Assembly: GCF_004023625.1 (NCBI RefSeq)
Contig: NZ_RPDJ01000007.1
Span: forward strand, 186,001 to 250,000
From: Streptomyces cavernae
GTDB lineage: Bacteria > Actinomycetota > Actinomycetes > Streptomycetales > Streptomycetaceae
Direction: 5' to 3'
DNA: 64,000 bases
The position numbers and the translations under genes were made by a program. Shown here piece after piece: positions 53,222 through 60,270 of this stretch; positions within the stretch are counted from its first letter, which is position 1, and each line of letters opens with the position of its first letter. The notes under the pieces are model-generated. The model saw only the letters and a program-made list of their open reading frames with translations, did not search any database and had not been told where the DNA came from.

Positions 53222-54649
53222 ATGTCAGCCAGCTCCCCCCTGCCGCCGGTACGGCTGCGCTCCGAAGCGGAACTCGCACGGGACGCCCTCGGCACACCGC
53301 TCCTCTCCCGGGCGGTACGGCTGGCACGCTGGGCCGGTCCCGCGACCCGCGTCGAGGCGGACGGCGAACTCGTCGAGGAGCAGCTGCCCCAGGCCGCCCG
53401 TGAGCTGGAGCTGTCCGGCGAGGACGCGGCGGCGTACGCCGGCGAGGCGTGGCGGATCGCCCTCGAGGTCGGGCTCGTCGACGTGGTCGACGAGGAGGAG
53501 GGCACCGTCGCCGCCGGCGACGACCTGCGCCTGATCACCGCCGGCGGGCCGCACGACGTGCTCACGCTCTGGCTCGGGGCACTGGACGCGGTGCTCGCCG
53601 ACGCCGGGGTGCCCGACCTCGAAGACCTCGTGGACGCCATGGACGACGGCGGCGCGGTCGACCTCTCGCGACTCGACTGGAACCCCGCGGCGGAGACCGA
53701 GTTCCTCGACGGAGTGCTCGGCAACCTCTACCTCCTCACCGTCAGCGAGGACGGACCGCGGGACGGCACGGTGCCGTTGCCCGCGCTCGCCGCGTCGATG
53801 ATCGTGCCCGACGACATGGGGGAGCCCACCAACGACATACTGGAGCAGGTGTCGGACGCGATGATGCGGCTCGACGACCAGTTCCGGCTGCTGGAACCGG
53901 TGGGACTCGTGGAGTACCAGCCGGTGGACGAGGCACTGATGGCGGACGCCGACGAGGAGTCGGCGGCCCCCGTCGACGAAACCGATGTGTCGCGGTACGG
54001 GATGGTGCGGCTGACCCCGCTCGGGCTCTACGGGGTACGGGCGCGGCTGCTGGAGGCCGGGGCGTCGGCCCCGGCGGTCGGGGACCTCGCCGACAAAGGT
54101 GCCGACGCGCTGCTCGACGGGACGTCGGCCTTTCCCCCGGGGGCGGCGCGGGCCGAGACGGAGCAGTGGCTGGCGCGGCGTGAACCACTGGCCGCGGCAC
54201 GGGAGTTGCTGGCCGCCGCGCGGGGCTCGGACCCCGGGGCGCCGCTGCGGCGGCTGCGCTGTCAGCAGGCGCTGTCGCTGCTCGGCGCGGAGGTGGAGCC
54301 CGCGCTGCGGGAGGTGCTCGACGACGCCGAACTCGGCGGGCTGGCCCGGGTGTGGCTGGCGGAGCGGGGCGCCGCTGACGTGCCCGCGCCTCCGCAGGAG
54401 ATGGTGTTCTGGCTGACCATAGACACGCTGGCCGCGCAGTTGGCCGCGGAGGGGAACTCCGAGGAGTTGCAGGCGCTGGTGGAGGGGTTGGCTCGGCAGC
54501 ACAGCGGGTTCTTCGCCGCCGCGTGGCGGGTGGAGCATCCGGCCACGCCGGACGTCCTGGAGGCCATGGGGCGGTTGCATCCTGACAAGAAGGTGGCCAA
54601 GGAGGCCCGTAAGGCGGCGTTCAAGGCGCGGTCGCAGCACCCGGGGTGA
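53222..54649 (+). CDS. Conserved Streptomyces protein, unknown function
   Basis: A 475-residue soluble, acidic, Leu/Ala-rich protein. No catalytic motif recognised. The N-terminal part looks helical (ARDALGTPLLSRAVRLARWA). In the middle EPVGLVEYQPVDEALMADAD and RYGMVRLTPLGLYGVRARLL resemble winged-helix wings. The C-terminal third looks like HEAT-type helical pairs (LRRLRCQQALSLLGAEVEPA, ALVEGLARQHSGFFAAAWRV). GAGGAGA 9 nt before the ATG. Single gene. Confidence 0.8.
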   Translation: MSASSPLPPVRLRSEAELARDALGTPLLSRAVRLARWAGPATRVEADGELVEEQLPQAARELELSGEDAAAYAGEAWRIALEVGLVDVVDEEEGTVAAGDDLRLITAGGPHDVLTLWLGALDAVLADAGVPDLEDLVDAMDDGGAVDLSRLDWNPAAETEFLDGVLGNLYLLTVSEDGPRDGTVPLPALAASMIVPDDMGEPTNDILEQVSDAMMRLDDQFRLLEPVGLVEYQPVDEALMADADEESAAPVDETDVSRYGMVRLTPLGLYGVRARLLEAGASAPAVGDLADKGADALLDGTSAFPPGAARAETEQWLARREPLAAARELLAAARGSDPGAPLRRLRCQQALSLLGAEVEPALREVLDDAELGGLARVWLAERGAADVPAPPQEMVFWLTIDTLAAQLAAEGNSEELQALVEGLARQHSGFFAAAWRVEHPATPDVLEAMGRLHPDKKVAKEARKAAFKARSQHPG

Positions 54650-54737
54650 GAGCGTGAGCCGCGGAACCGGCGTTCGCCGCCGGCGGGGCCGCGGGTGCGG
54701 CAGGTGTTCGGAAGGCGGTTCCTGGACGTCGGCCTGT

Positions 54738-54759
54738 GTTCAAGTGGTGTTCAAGGGCG
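54738..54759 (+). promoter_or_regulatory. PHO-box-like direct repeat upstream of phoX
   Basis: GTTCAAGTGGT and GTTCAAGGGCG in direct repeat with 11-bp period, 78 bases before the phoX start. Streptomyces PhoP binds 11-bp direct repeats starting GTTCA(C/A), so phosphate-starvation control is expected. Confidence 0.7.
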
Positions 54760-54837
54760 CGCGCGAGCGTGTGGCGGAACGTCGGGACGCCGCCCTCCAC
54801 GGTCATCAGGGCTCCTCACCAGGTCACAGGAGACAGC

Positions 54838-56289
54838 ATGTCGCTCACCCGCAGGGACTTCACCAGACGGTCCGCGATCACCGGTGCCGGTGTCGCCCTG
54901 GCCGGCAGCGCCGGCGTCCTCGCCACCGCCCCGAACGCCCTGGCCGCCACGGACGTCGAGGACGCCGCCGAGGGCGACAGCGCCGCGGACCGGCACGGCG
55001 TCGGCTACGGCCCGCTCATCCCGGACCCCGAGGGCATCCTCGCCCTGCCCGCCGGCTTCAAGTACCGCGTCATCACCTACAGCGGCAAGACCAAGCTGGA
55101 GTCCGGCGAGTTCACCCCGTCCAATCACGACGGCACCGCCACCTTCGACGGCCCCCGCGGCACCACCCTCCTCGTCAACAACCACGAGCTGAAGGGCCCG
55201 CGCGCCAACTGGAAGTACCCCGTGCCGCTCACCGAGGGGCTCGTCTACGACCCGGCCGCGTCCGGCGGCTGCACGGTCGTGGAGGTGCGCCCCGACGGCC
55301 GCGTCGCCGAGTGGGTCGGCATCGCCGGCACGTCCACCAACTGCGCCGGCGGCAGCACCCCTTGGGGTACCTGGCTCACCTGCGAGGAGAACTCCGACAA
55401 GGCCGGCGTGAACGGCATGACCAAGGACCACGGCTACGTCTTCGAGGTCGACCCCATCGACCGCCGGGCCAACCACGACCCCAAGCCGCTGAAGTTCTTC
55501 GGCCGTTACGACCACGAGGCCGTCGTCATCGACCCCAAGCGCGGCCACGCCTACCTCACCGAGGACGCCTCCAACCCCAACGGACTCTTCTTCCGCTGGA
55601 CCCCGCCCAAGGGCTTCCACCACGGCCGCGGGAAGTTCCGCACCCTCGCCGACGACGCGGGCGTCCTCCAGGCGCCCAAGTGCTTCGACTCCGGCGGCAA
55701 GTTCGTCGACGACCTCTCCCGCGCCACGAAGATCGGCACCGTGTACGGAGTCGACTGGGTGGACGTCCCCGACCGCGACGCCAGGACCGTCGCCGTGCGC
55801 AAGCAGTTCGGGGCCGGTGAGGTCACCCGCGCCCGCAAGCTGGAGGGCATGTGGTGGGGCGACGGCGGCGCGTACATCGTCTCCTCCTACGCCCGTGAGG
55901 AGAGCCCGGGCGCCGCGCACGACGGCCAGGTCTGGTTCTACGACCCCAAGCGCCGCACCCTGACGCTGAAGGTCCTCCTCGGCGTGAACCCCGACCCTTC
56001 CGTCGACGGAGCCTTCGACGGCCCCGACAACATCACCGTCTCCCCGTACGGCGGCCTGATCCTCGCCGAGGACGGTGAGGGCGTCTCCCACCTGTTCGGC
56101 GCCACCGGCAGCGGCCGCACCTACCCGATCGCGCGCAACGACCTCAACGTCGGCACCGAGGAGGAGCCCGAGTACAGCGAGTTCGCCGGTGTCACCTTCT
56201 CGCCCGACGGGAAGACGCTGTTCGCCAACATCCAAAAGCCCGGCATCCTGTTCGCCATCACCGGCCCCTGGAAGCGCCACAAGCGGTAA
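54838..56289 (+). CDS. phoX: PhoX-family alkaline phosphatase, Tat-exported
   Basis: A 483-residue DUF839/PhoX protein. The twin-arginine signal is MSLTRRDFTRRSAITGAGVA with an AxA site (NALAATD). The beta-propeller body carries the family segments LLVNNHELKGPRANWKYPVP, WGTWLTCEENSDKAG, RYDHEAVVIDPKRGHAYLTE, the EDASNPNGLFFRWTPPKGF stretch and PDNITVSPYGGLILAEDGEG. It would release phosphate from organic esters outside the cell using Ca/Fe cofactors. ATG 54838 with AGGAGA upstream. A PHO-like box lies upstream. Confidence 0.92.
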   Translation: MSLTRRDFTRRSAITGAGVALAGSAGVLATAPNALAATDVEDAAEGDSAADRHGVGYGPLIPDPEGILALPAGFKYRVITYSGKTKLESGEFTPSNHDGTATFDGPRGTTLLVNNHELKGPRANWKYPVPLTEGLVYDPAASGGCTVVEVRPDGRVAEWVGIAGTSTNCAGGSTPWGTWLTCEENSDKAGVNGMTKDHGYVFEVDPIDRRANHDPKPLKFFGRYDHEAVVIDPKRGHAYLTEDASNPNGLFFRWTPPKGFHHGRGKFRTLADDAGVLQAPKCFDSGGKFVDDLSRATKIGTVYGVDWVDVPDRDARTVAVRKQFGAGEVTRARKLEGMWWGDGGAYIVSSYAREESPGAAHDGQVWFYDPKRRTLTLKVLLGVNPDPSVDGAFDGPDNITVSPYGGLILAEDGEGVSHLFGATGSGRTYPIARNDLNVGTEEEPEYSEFAGVTFSPDGKTLFANIQKPGILFAITGPWKRHKR

Positions 56290-56335
56290 TTAATTCGTTC
56301 GCTCACCCCGCGGCCCGCCTCCTAAAGTGATGCAC

Positions 56336-56473
56336 GTCCAGGTGCGAAGGCAGGACCTACTTCCACTGATAATGGGGCGGCCGCGGGTTCGAGTCCCGCC
56401 ACCGGTACCACAGGCCGGTGTAGCTCAGGGGTCAGAGCACCTTTGTCGGTTCCGCCGACCTCGAACTCTGGAC
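56336..56473 (+). ncRNA. Y RNA 1 (YrlA type) with circularly permuted tRNA-like domain
   Basis: About 138 nt (152 nt if the outer GTGAT/ATCAC pair, 56327-56478, is included). Lower stem GTCCAG (56336-56341) / CTGGAC (56468-56473). Internal loop GTGCGAA opposite GACCTCGAACT, the expected Ro-binding region. Upper stem GGCAGGACC (56349-56357) / GGTTCCGCC (56448-56456) with an A-C mismatch at position 4. Distal domain, in order: T-arm GCGGGTTCGAGTCCCGC (56383-56399, canonical 7-nt T-loop), acceptor-like hairpin CACCGG (56400) / CCGGTG (56415) with ACCA in its loop, then D-arm TAGCTCAGGGGTCAGAGC (56421-56438). The order of a tRNA is thus permuted. TAAAGT at 56323-56328 is placed as a -10 box. Confidence 0.82.
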
Positions 56474-56486
56474 ATCACAAGTTCAT

Positions 56487-56564
56487 GCACCTCCCGGTGC
56501 GCGGGCTGCGGCTACTTCTACTCCAAAGAATCCACGCCGCCGCCGACTTGATCTCGGGAGGCGC
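56487..56564 (+). ncRNA. Y RNA 2, short form without tRNA-like domain
   Basis: About 78 nt. Lower stem CCTCCCG (56490-56496) / CGGGAGG (56555-56561), extended by GC/GC across one mismatch. Internal loop GTGCGCG opposite GACTTGATCT, close to the CACUUGACU of animal Y RNAs. Upper stem GGCTGCGGC (56504-56512) / GCCGCCGCC (56536-56544) with a T-C mismatch at position 4. The loop is TACTTCTACTCCAAAGAATC plus 3 nt. There is no T- or D-arm. It lies between the two longer Y RNAs. Confidence 0.75.
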
Positions 56565-56571
56565 AGCTCAT

Positions 56572-56727
56572 GGTGGGTGCCCGGTGCGCAGGCAGCGGAT
56601 ACTTCGGGAGCTGGTGGGGAAACCCGTACGGGTTCGAATCCCGTCATCGACCCAGGGTCGGTGTGGCGGAACGGAAGACGCGCCAGTCATAAGCACCGCA
56701 GTCGACTTCGACCTCGGGCATCCCACC
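56572..56727 (+). ncRNA. Y RNA 3 (YrlA type) with class II (Leu-like) permuted tRNA domain
   Basis: About 156 nt. Lower stem GGTGGGTGCCC (56572-56582) / GGGCATCCCACC (56716-56727), one bulged T. Internal loop GGTGCGCA opposite GACTTCGACCTC. Upper stem GGCAGCGG (56591-56598) / CCGCAGTC (56696-56703) with an A-A mismatch at position 4. Distal domain: T-arm ACGGGTTCGAATCCCGT (56628-56644), then a 7-bp closed acceptor stem CATCGAC / GTCGGTG (56645-56663) with loop CCAGG, then D-arm TGGCGGAACGGAAGACGCGC, like the 5' half of tRNA-Leu. The 3' end is 50 bases before the TROVE gene. Confidence 0.8.
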
Positions 56728-56728
56728 T

Positions 56729-56758
56729 TCTGCTGCGCCTCCCTCGAAATCCAGCAGA
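56729..56758 (+). other. Hairpin between Y RNA 3 and the TROVE gene
   Basis: TCTGCTG (56729-56735) pairs with CAGCAGA (56752-56758). It lies after the last Y RNA and 6 bases before the GGGGGA ribosome-binding site. It could mark the processing or termination point between the RNAs and the mRNA. Confidence 0.5.
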
Positions 56759-56777
56759 GAATTCGGGGGAATTCACC

Positions 56778-58358
56778 ATGGCGCGATTCAACACCAAGGC
56801 CGGCAAGGCGCAGCGCACTTCGTTCGTGACATCGACCGGGCGCCGGCTGCGCACCTACCAGGGCGGCCGGGGCAACGAGCGCGACGCGCGCTCCGAGCTC
56901 TTCCTGCTCGCCGTCGCCAATTTCGTGGCACAGGACACCTTCTACGAGACCGGCGCGGACCGCGACGACCGGTTCGCCTCGCTCGTGCGGGGGCTCGCCG
57001 TCGAGGACCCGGCGTGGACCGCCGGCCTGCTCGGCTGGCTGCGCGGCGAGGGAAACCTGCGGACCGCCTCCATCGTGGGCGCCGCCGAGTACGTCAAGGC
57101 ACGGCTCGACGCCGGCGCGACCGACGGTCCCTCGAACCGTGAGGTAATTGCCTCCGTGCTGCGGCGCCCGGACGAGCCGGGCGAACTGCTCGGCTACTGG
57201 ACCTCGGTGTACGGCCGCGCCGTCCCCAAGCCGGTCAAGCGGGGCGTCGCCGACGCCGTACGGCGTCTCTACAGCGGCAAGTCGCTGCTGAAGTACGACA
57301 CCGCGTCCAAGGGCTACCGCTTCGGCGACATCCTCAACCTCGTGCACGCCGCGCCCGACCCCGGCAAGCCGTGGCAGGGCGACCTGTTCCAGTACGCGCT
57401 CGACCGGCGTCACCACCCGGAGACCGCCGAGCCGCCCGCGTCCAGCCCCGTGCTCACCGCGCACCGCGAGTTGATGCGGCTCCCGGTCGCCGAGCGGCGC
57501 GCGGTCGTCACCTCCGAGGGCGGCGCCGAGCGGGTCGCGGCGGCGGGCCTCACCTGGGAGGCGCTCGCCGGCTGGCTGCAGGGTCCGATGGACAAGGCGG
57601 CCTGGGAGGCCGTGATCCCGTCCATGGGCACCATGGCGCTCGTCCGCAACCTGCGCAACCTCGACCAGGCGGGCGTCTCGGACGAGGTCGCGGCCCAGGT
57701 CGCCGCGCGGATCAGCGACCCGGCCGAGGTGGCGCGGTCGCGGCAGTTCCCGTTCCGCTACCTCGCCGCGTACCAGCACGCCCCCTCGCTGCGCTGGTCG
57801 TACCCGCTGGAGCAGGCGCTCGGCCACTCGCTGTCCAACGTGCCCTCGCTGAGCGGACGTTCGCTGATCCTGGTGGACCGCTCCGGTTCGATGTGGGGGC
57901 GACTGTCCGAGCGCTCGGAGCTCAACCGGGCCGACGCGGCGGCGATCTTCGGCACCGCGCTGGCGATGCGGGCCGAGGACGCCGACCTCGTCGAGTTCGG
58001 CACGAGCAGCCGCCGTGTGAAGTACCGCAAGGGCGAGTCGGTGCTGAAGGTGCTCGGCCGCTTCGGCGACCTGGGCGGCACCAACACCACCGAGGCGGTG
58101 CGGGCGCACTACAGGAAGCACGACCGGGTCCTGATCGTCACCGACGAGCAGGCGGCGTACAGCCACCGCGGCGACCCGACCGAGCAAGTACCGGCCACCG
58201 TGCCGGTCTACACCTGGAATCTCGCCGGCTACCGCCCGGGCCACGGCCCGTCGGGCAAGGCGAACCGCCACACCTTCGGCGGCCTCGGCGATGCGGCCTT
58301 CCGCGTGGTGAGCCTGCTGGAGGCCGGACGGGACGCCCGCTGGCCGTGGGCTGTCTGA
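56778..58358 (+). CDS. rsr: TROVE-domain Ro60 orthologue (Rsr), Y RNA-binding protein
   Basis: A 526-residue bacterial Ro60 protein. The N-terminal ring of HEAT-like repeats (TROVE, about residues 20-330) includes FLLAVANFVAQDTFYETGAD, ASIVGAAEYVKARLDAG and GMMALVRNLRNL-like helices (MGTMALVRNLRNLDQAGVSD). The C-terminal von Willebrand A domain has a complete MIDAS: LILVDRSGSMWG (DxSxS), GGTNTTEAV (Thr) and VLIVTDEQ (Asp). In Deinococcus and Salmonella Rsr binds Y RNA and PNPase to gate structured-RNA decay and helps rRNA maturation under stress. The three Y RNAs immediately upstream, on the same strand, strongly support this role. GGGGGA 7 nt before the ATG. Confidence 0.93.
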   Translation: MARFNTKAGKAQRTSFVTSTGRRLRTYQGGRGNERDARSELFLLAVANFVAQDTFYETGADRDDRFASLVRGLAVEDPAWTAGLLGWLRGEGNLRTASIVGAAEYVKARLDAGATDGPSNREVIASVLRRPDEPGELLGYWTSVYGRAVPKPVKRGVADAVRRLYSGKSLLKYDTASKGYRFGDILNLVHAAPDPGKPWQGDLFQYALDRRHHPETAEPPASSPVLTAHRELMRLPVAERRAVVTSEGGAERVAAAGLTWEALAGWLQGPMDKAAWEAVIPSMGTMALVRNLRNLDQAGVSDEVAAQVAARISDPAEVARSRQFPFRYLAAYQHAPSLRWSYPLEQALGHSLSNVPSLSGRSLILVDRSGSMWGRLSERSELNRADAAAIFGTALAMRAEDADLVEFGTSSRRVKYRKGESVLKVLGRFGDLGGTNTTEAVRAHYRKHDRVLIVTDEQAAYSHRGDPTEQVPATVPVYTWNLAGYRPGHGPSGKANRHTFGGLGDAAFRVVSLLEAGRDARWPWAV

Positions 58359-58375
58359 CCCGACCCAGGGCGAGA

Positions 58376-58412
58376 ACCGTGGCCCGCTTCGACGAAGCGG
58401 GCCACGGTCTTG
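58376..58412 (+). terminator. Terminator after the TROVE gene
   Basis: 14-bp stem ACCGTGGCCCGCTT / AAGCGGGCCACGGT (58376-58408) with CGACG loop, then CTTGT. A strong hairpin with a weak T-tract, 18 bases after the stop. Confidence 0.85.
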
Positions 58413-58438
58413 TCCGCACCTCGATTGACATCTAACAT
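58410..58438 (+). promoter_or_regulatory. Candidate promoter of the GntR-acdS operon
   Basis: TTGTCC (58410-58415), 17-bp spacer, TAACAT (58433-58438), with the ATG 8 bases later, so the transcript would be leaderless or nearly so. The -35 overlaps the tail of the preceding terminator. Confidence 0.55.
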
Positions 58439-58446
58439 TTCAGTGC

Positions 58447-59100
58447 ATGGAGGCCATACGACCAGTGCGCCGGACCCTGCTCAGGGACCGGGCGTACGAG
58501 GTGATCCGGGACGCCATCGTGGCGGGGGAGATCGAACCCGGTGCGGTGGTGCGCGACGCCGATCTCGCGGAGCGGCTCGGGCTGTCCCGGGCGCCGGTCC
58601 GCGATGCCTTCGCACGGCTCGTCGACGAAGGGCTGCTGGAGAGCAAACCGCAGAGCTACACCCGGGTGACGCCTGTCGTGGCCGCCGAGGTGCGGGACGC
58701 GGCGGCCGTGGTGGGCGCCATGCACGAACTGGCCACCCGGGTCGCCGTGCCCCGGCTCGCCCCCCGGGACGTGGACGCCATGCGCGCCGCCAACGACCGG
58801 TTCGCGGCCGCCGTCCGCGCCGGCGACGTGGACGTGGCCCTGGGCGCCGACGACGAACTGCACGACGTGCTCGTACGAGTGAGCGGCAACCGTGCGGCCG
58901 CCGCGACCGTCGCCCGCTACACCCCCCTCATCCGCCGTCTGGAGCGACGCCGCTTCGGCGAGGGCGGCAACTGCCGTTCGGCCGGACTGCACGAGCGGCT
59001 GATCGCGGCCTGCGCGGCCGGTGACGTGGCCGAGGCGGTCCGCGTCACCGCGGAGATCTGGCGGGGCCTCGAGCAACTCGCCGACGAAGAGCCCCACTGA
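58447..59100 (+). CDS. GntR-family (FadR subgroup) regulator
   Basis: A 217-residue GntR regulator. Winged HTH at residues 10-75: RDRAYEVIRDAIVAGEIEPG, DADLAERLGLSRAPVRDAFA and RLVDEGLLESKPQSYTRV. The C-terminal all-helical FCD ligand domain has metal-ligand-like His/Asp positions (DDELHDVLVRVSGN, AGLHERLIAACAAGDVAEAV). The gene precedes the ACC deaminase gene by 13 bases, so it probably controls it. Confidence 0.92.
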   Translation: MEAIRPVRRTLLRDRAYEVIRDAIVAGEIEPGAVVRDADLAERLGLSRAPVRDAFARLVDEGLLESKPQSYTRVTPVVAAEVRDAAAVVGAMHELATRVAVPRLAPRDVDAMRAANDRFAAAVRAGDVDVALGADDELHDVLVRVSGNRAAAATVARYTPLIRRLERRRFGEGGNCRSAGLHERLIAACAAGDVAEAVRVTAEIWRGLEQLADEEPH

Positions 59101-59113
59101 CCAGGGAGAACCC

Positions 59114-60142
59114 ATGTCCGCTGCCCCGTCCCTGACCTCGTACGAGCGTTACCCGCTGCTCTTCGGGCCCTCGCCCGTCCACCCCCTCGAGCGGCTCACC
59201 CGGCACCTCGGCGGCGCGGCGCTCTGGGCCAAGCGCGAGGACTGCAACTCCGGCATCGCGTTCGGCGGCAACAAGACCCGCAAACTGGAGTACCTCGTCG
59301 CCGACGCGCTCGCCCAGGGCTGCGACACACTCGTCTCGATCGGCGGGGTGCAGTCCAACCACACCCGTCAGGTCGCCGCCGTCGCCGCCCGCGCCGGGCT
59401 CAAGTGCGTGCTTGTGCAGGAGAGTTGGGTGGACTGGCCGGACGCCGTCTATGACAAGGTCGGCAACATCCTGATCAGCCGCCTCGCGGGGGCGGACGTA
59501 CGGCTGGTGCGCGCCGGGTTCGGCATCGGGTTCAAGGAGAGCTGGGAGCAGGCGCTGAGGGAGGTGGAGGAGTCGGGCGGCAAGCCGTACGCGATACCCG
59601 CCGGCGCCTCCGACCACCGGTTCGGCGGTCTGGGCTTCGCCCGCTGGGCCTACGAAGTCGCAGAACAGGAACGGGAACTGGGCGTCTTCTTCGACACCGT
59701 CATCGTCTGCTCGGTGACGGGCTCGACGCAGGCGGGCATGGTCGCCGGGTTCGCCGCGCTGGAGGAGGCGGGCGGCCGCCCGCGGCGGGTCCTCGGCATC
59801 GACGCGTCGGCGTCCCCGGCCCGGACCCGGGAGCAGATCGCCCGGATCGCCCACCGCACGGGTGAACTGATCGGTGTCAAACGTGAGTTGACGGAGTCGG
59901 ATGTGGAACTCGACGAGCGGTACCACGCCGGTACCTACGGCATCCCGGACGAGACCACCCTGGAGGCGATGCGGCTGGCCGCGCGGACCGAGGGGATGGT
60001 CACCGACCCGGTCTATGAGGGCAAGTCGATGGCCGGGCTGATCGACCTCGTCTCCCGCGCGGAGATCGGACAGGAGTCGACGGTGCTGTACGCGCATCTG
60101 GGCGGGCAGCCCGCGTTGAACGGGTACAGCGCGTTGTTCTGA
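59114..60142 (+). CDS. acdS: 1-Aminocyclopropane-1-carboxylate deaminase
   Basis: A 342-residue PLP enzyme converting ACC, the plant ethylene precursor, to ammonia and 2-oxobutyrate. PLP-Lys in FGGNKTRKLEYL, SIGGVQSNHTRQVAAVAARA, and the C-terminal YHAGTYGIPDETTLEA. The residues that separate true ACC deaminase from D-cysteine desulfhydrase are present: Glu in VYEGKSMAGL and Leu in YAHLGGQPALNGY. Suggests life with plants or in rhizosphere soil. AGGGAGAA precedes the ATG. Operon with the GntR gene. Confidence 0.92.
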   Translation: MSAAPSLTSYERYPLLFGPSPVHPLERLTRHLGGAALWAKREDCNSGIAFGGNKTRKLEYLVADALAQGCDTLVSIGGVQSNHTRQVAAVAARAGLKCVLVQESWVDWPDAVYDKVGNILISRLAGADVRLVRAGFGIGFKESWEQALREVEESGGKPYAIPAGASDHRFGGLGFARWAYEVAEQERELGVFFDTVIVCSVTGSTQAGMVAGFAALEEAGGRPRRVLGIDASASPARTREQIARIAHRTGELIGVKRELTESDVELDERYHAGTYGIPDETTLEAMRLAARTEGMVTDPVYEGKSMAGLIDLVSRAEIGQESTVLYAHLGGQPALNGYSALF

Positions 60143-60270
60143 GCGGTCTGCGCCGGATGTGTGTCCTGGGGCGTCGGGGAAGGCTACGTTGACGAGGCAG
60201 GCCCTGGCCGACGGCAGTGCAGTCGGCGCAGGCTCGGCGCAGGCCGGGAACGCCCGCCCTGAGAAGGGCG

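Noticed and set aside
56383..56690. Ordinary tRNA genes suggested by two T-arms and two D-arms
   Set aside because: The arms are in the wrong order for a tRNA, there is no anticodon arm between D and T arms, and both pairs are enclosed in Y RNA stems next to a Ro60 gene.
56327..56777. Small proteins encoded in the region before the TROVE gene
   Set aside because: Frames there lack codon bias and ribosome-binding sites, and the RNA folding explains the conserved elements.
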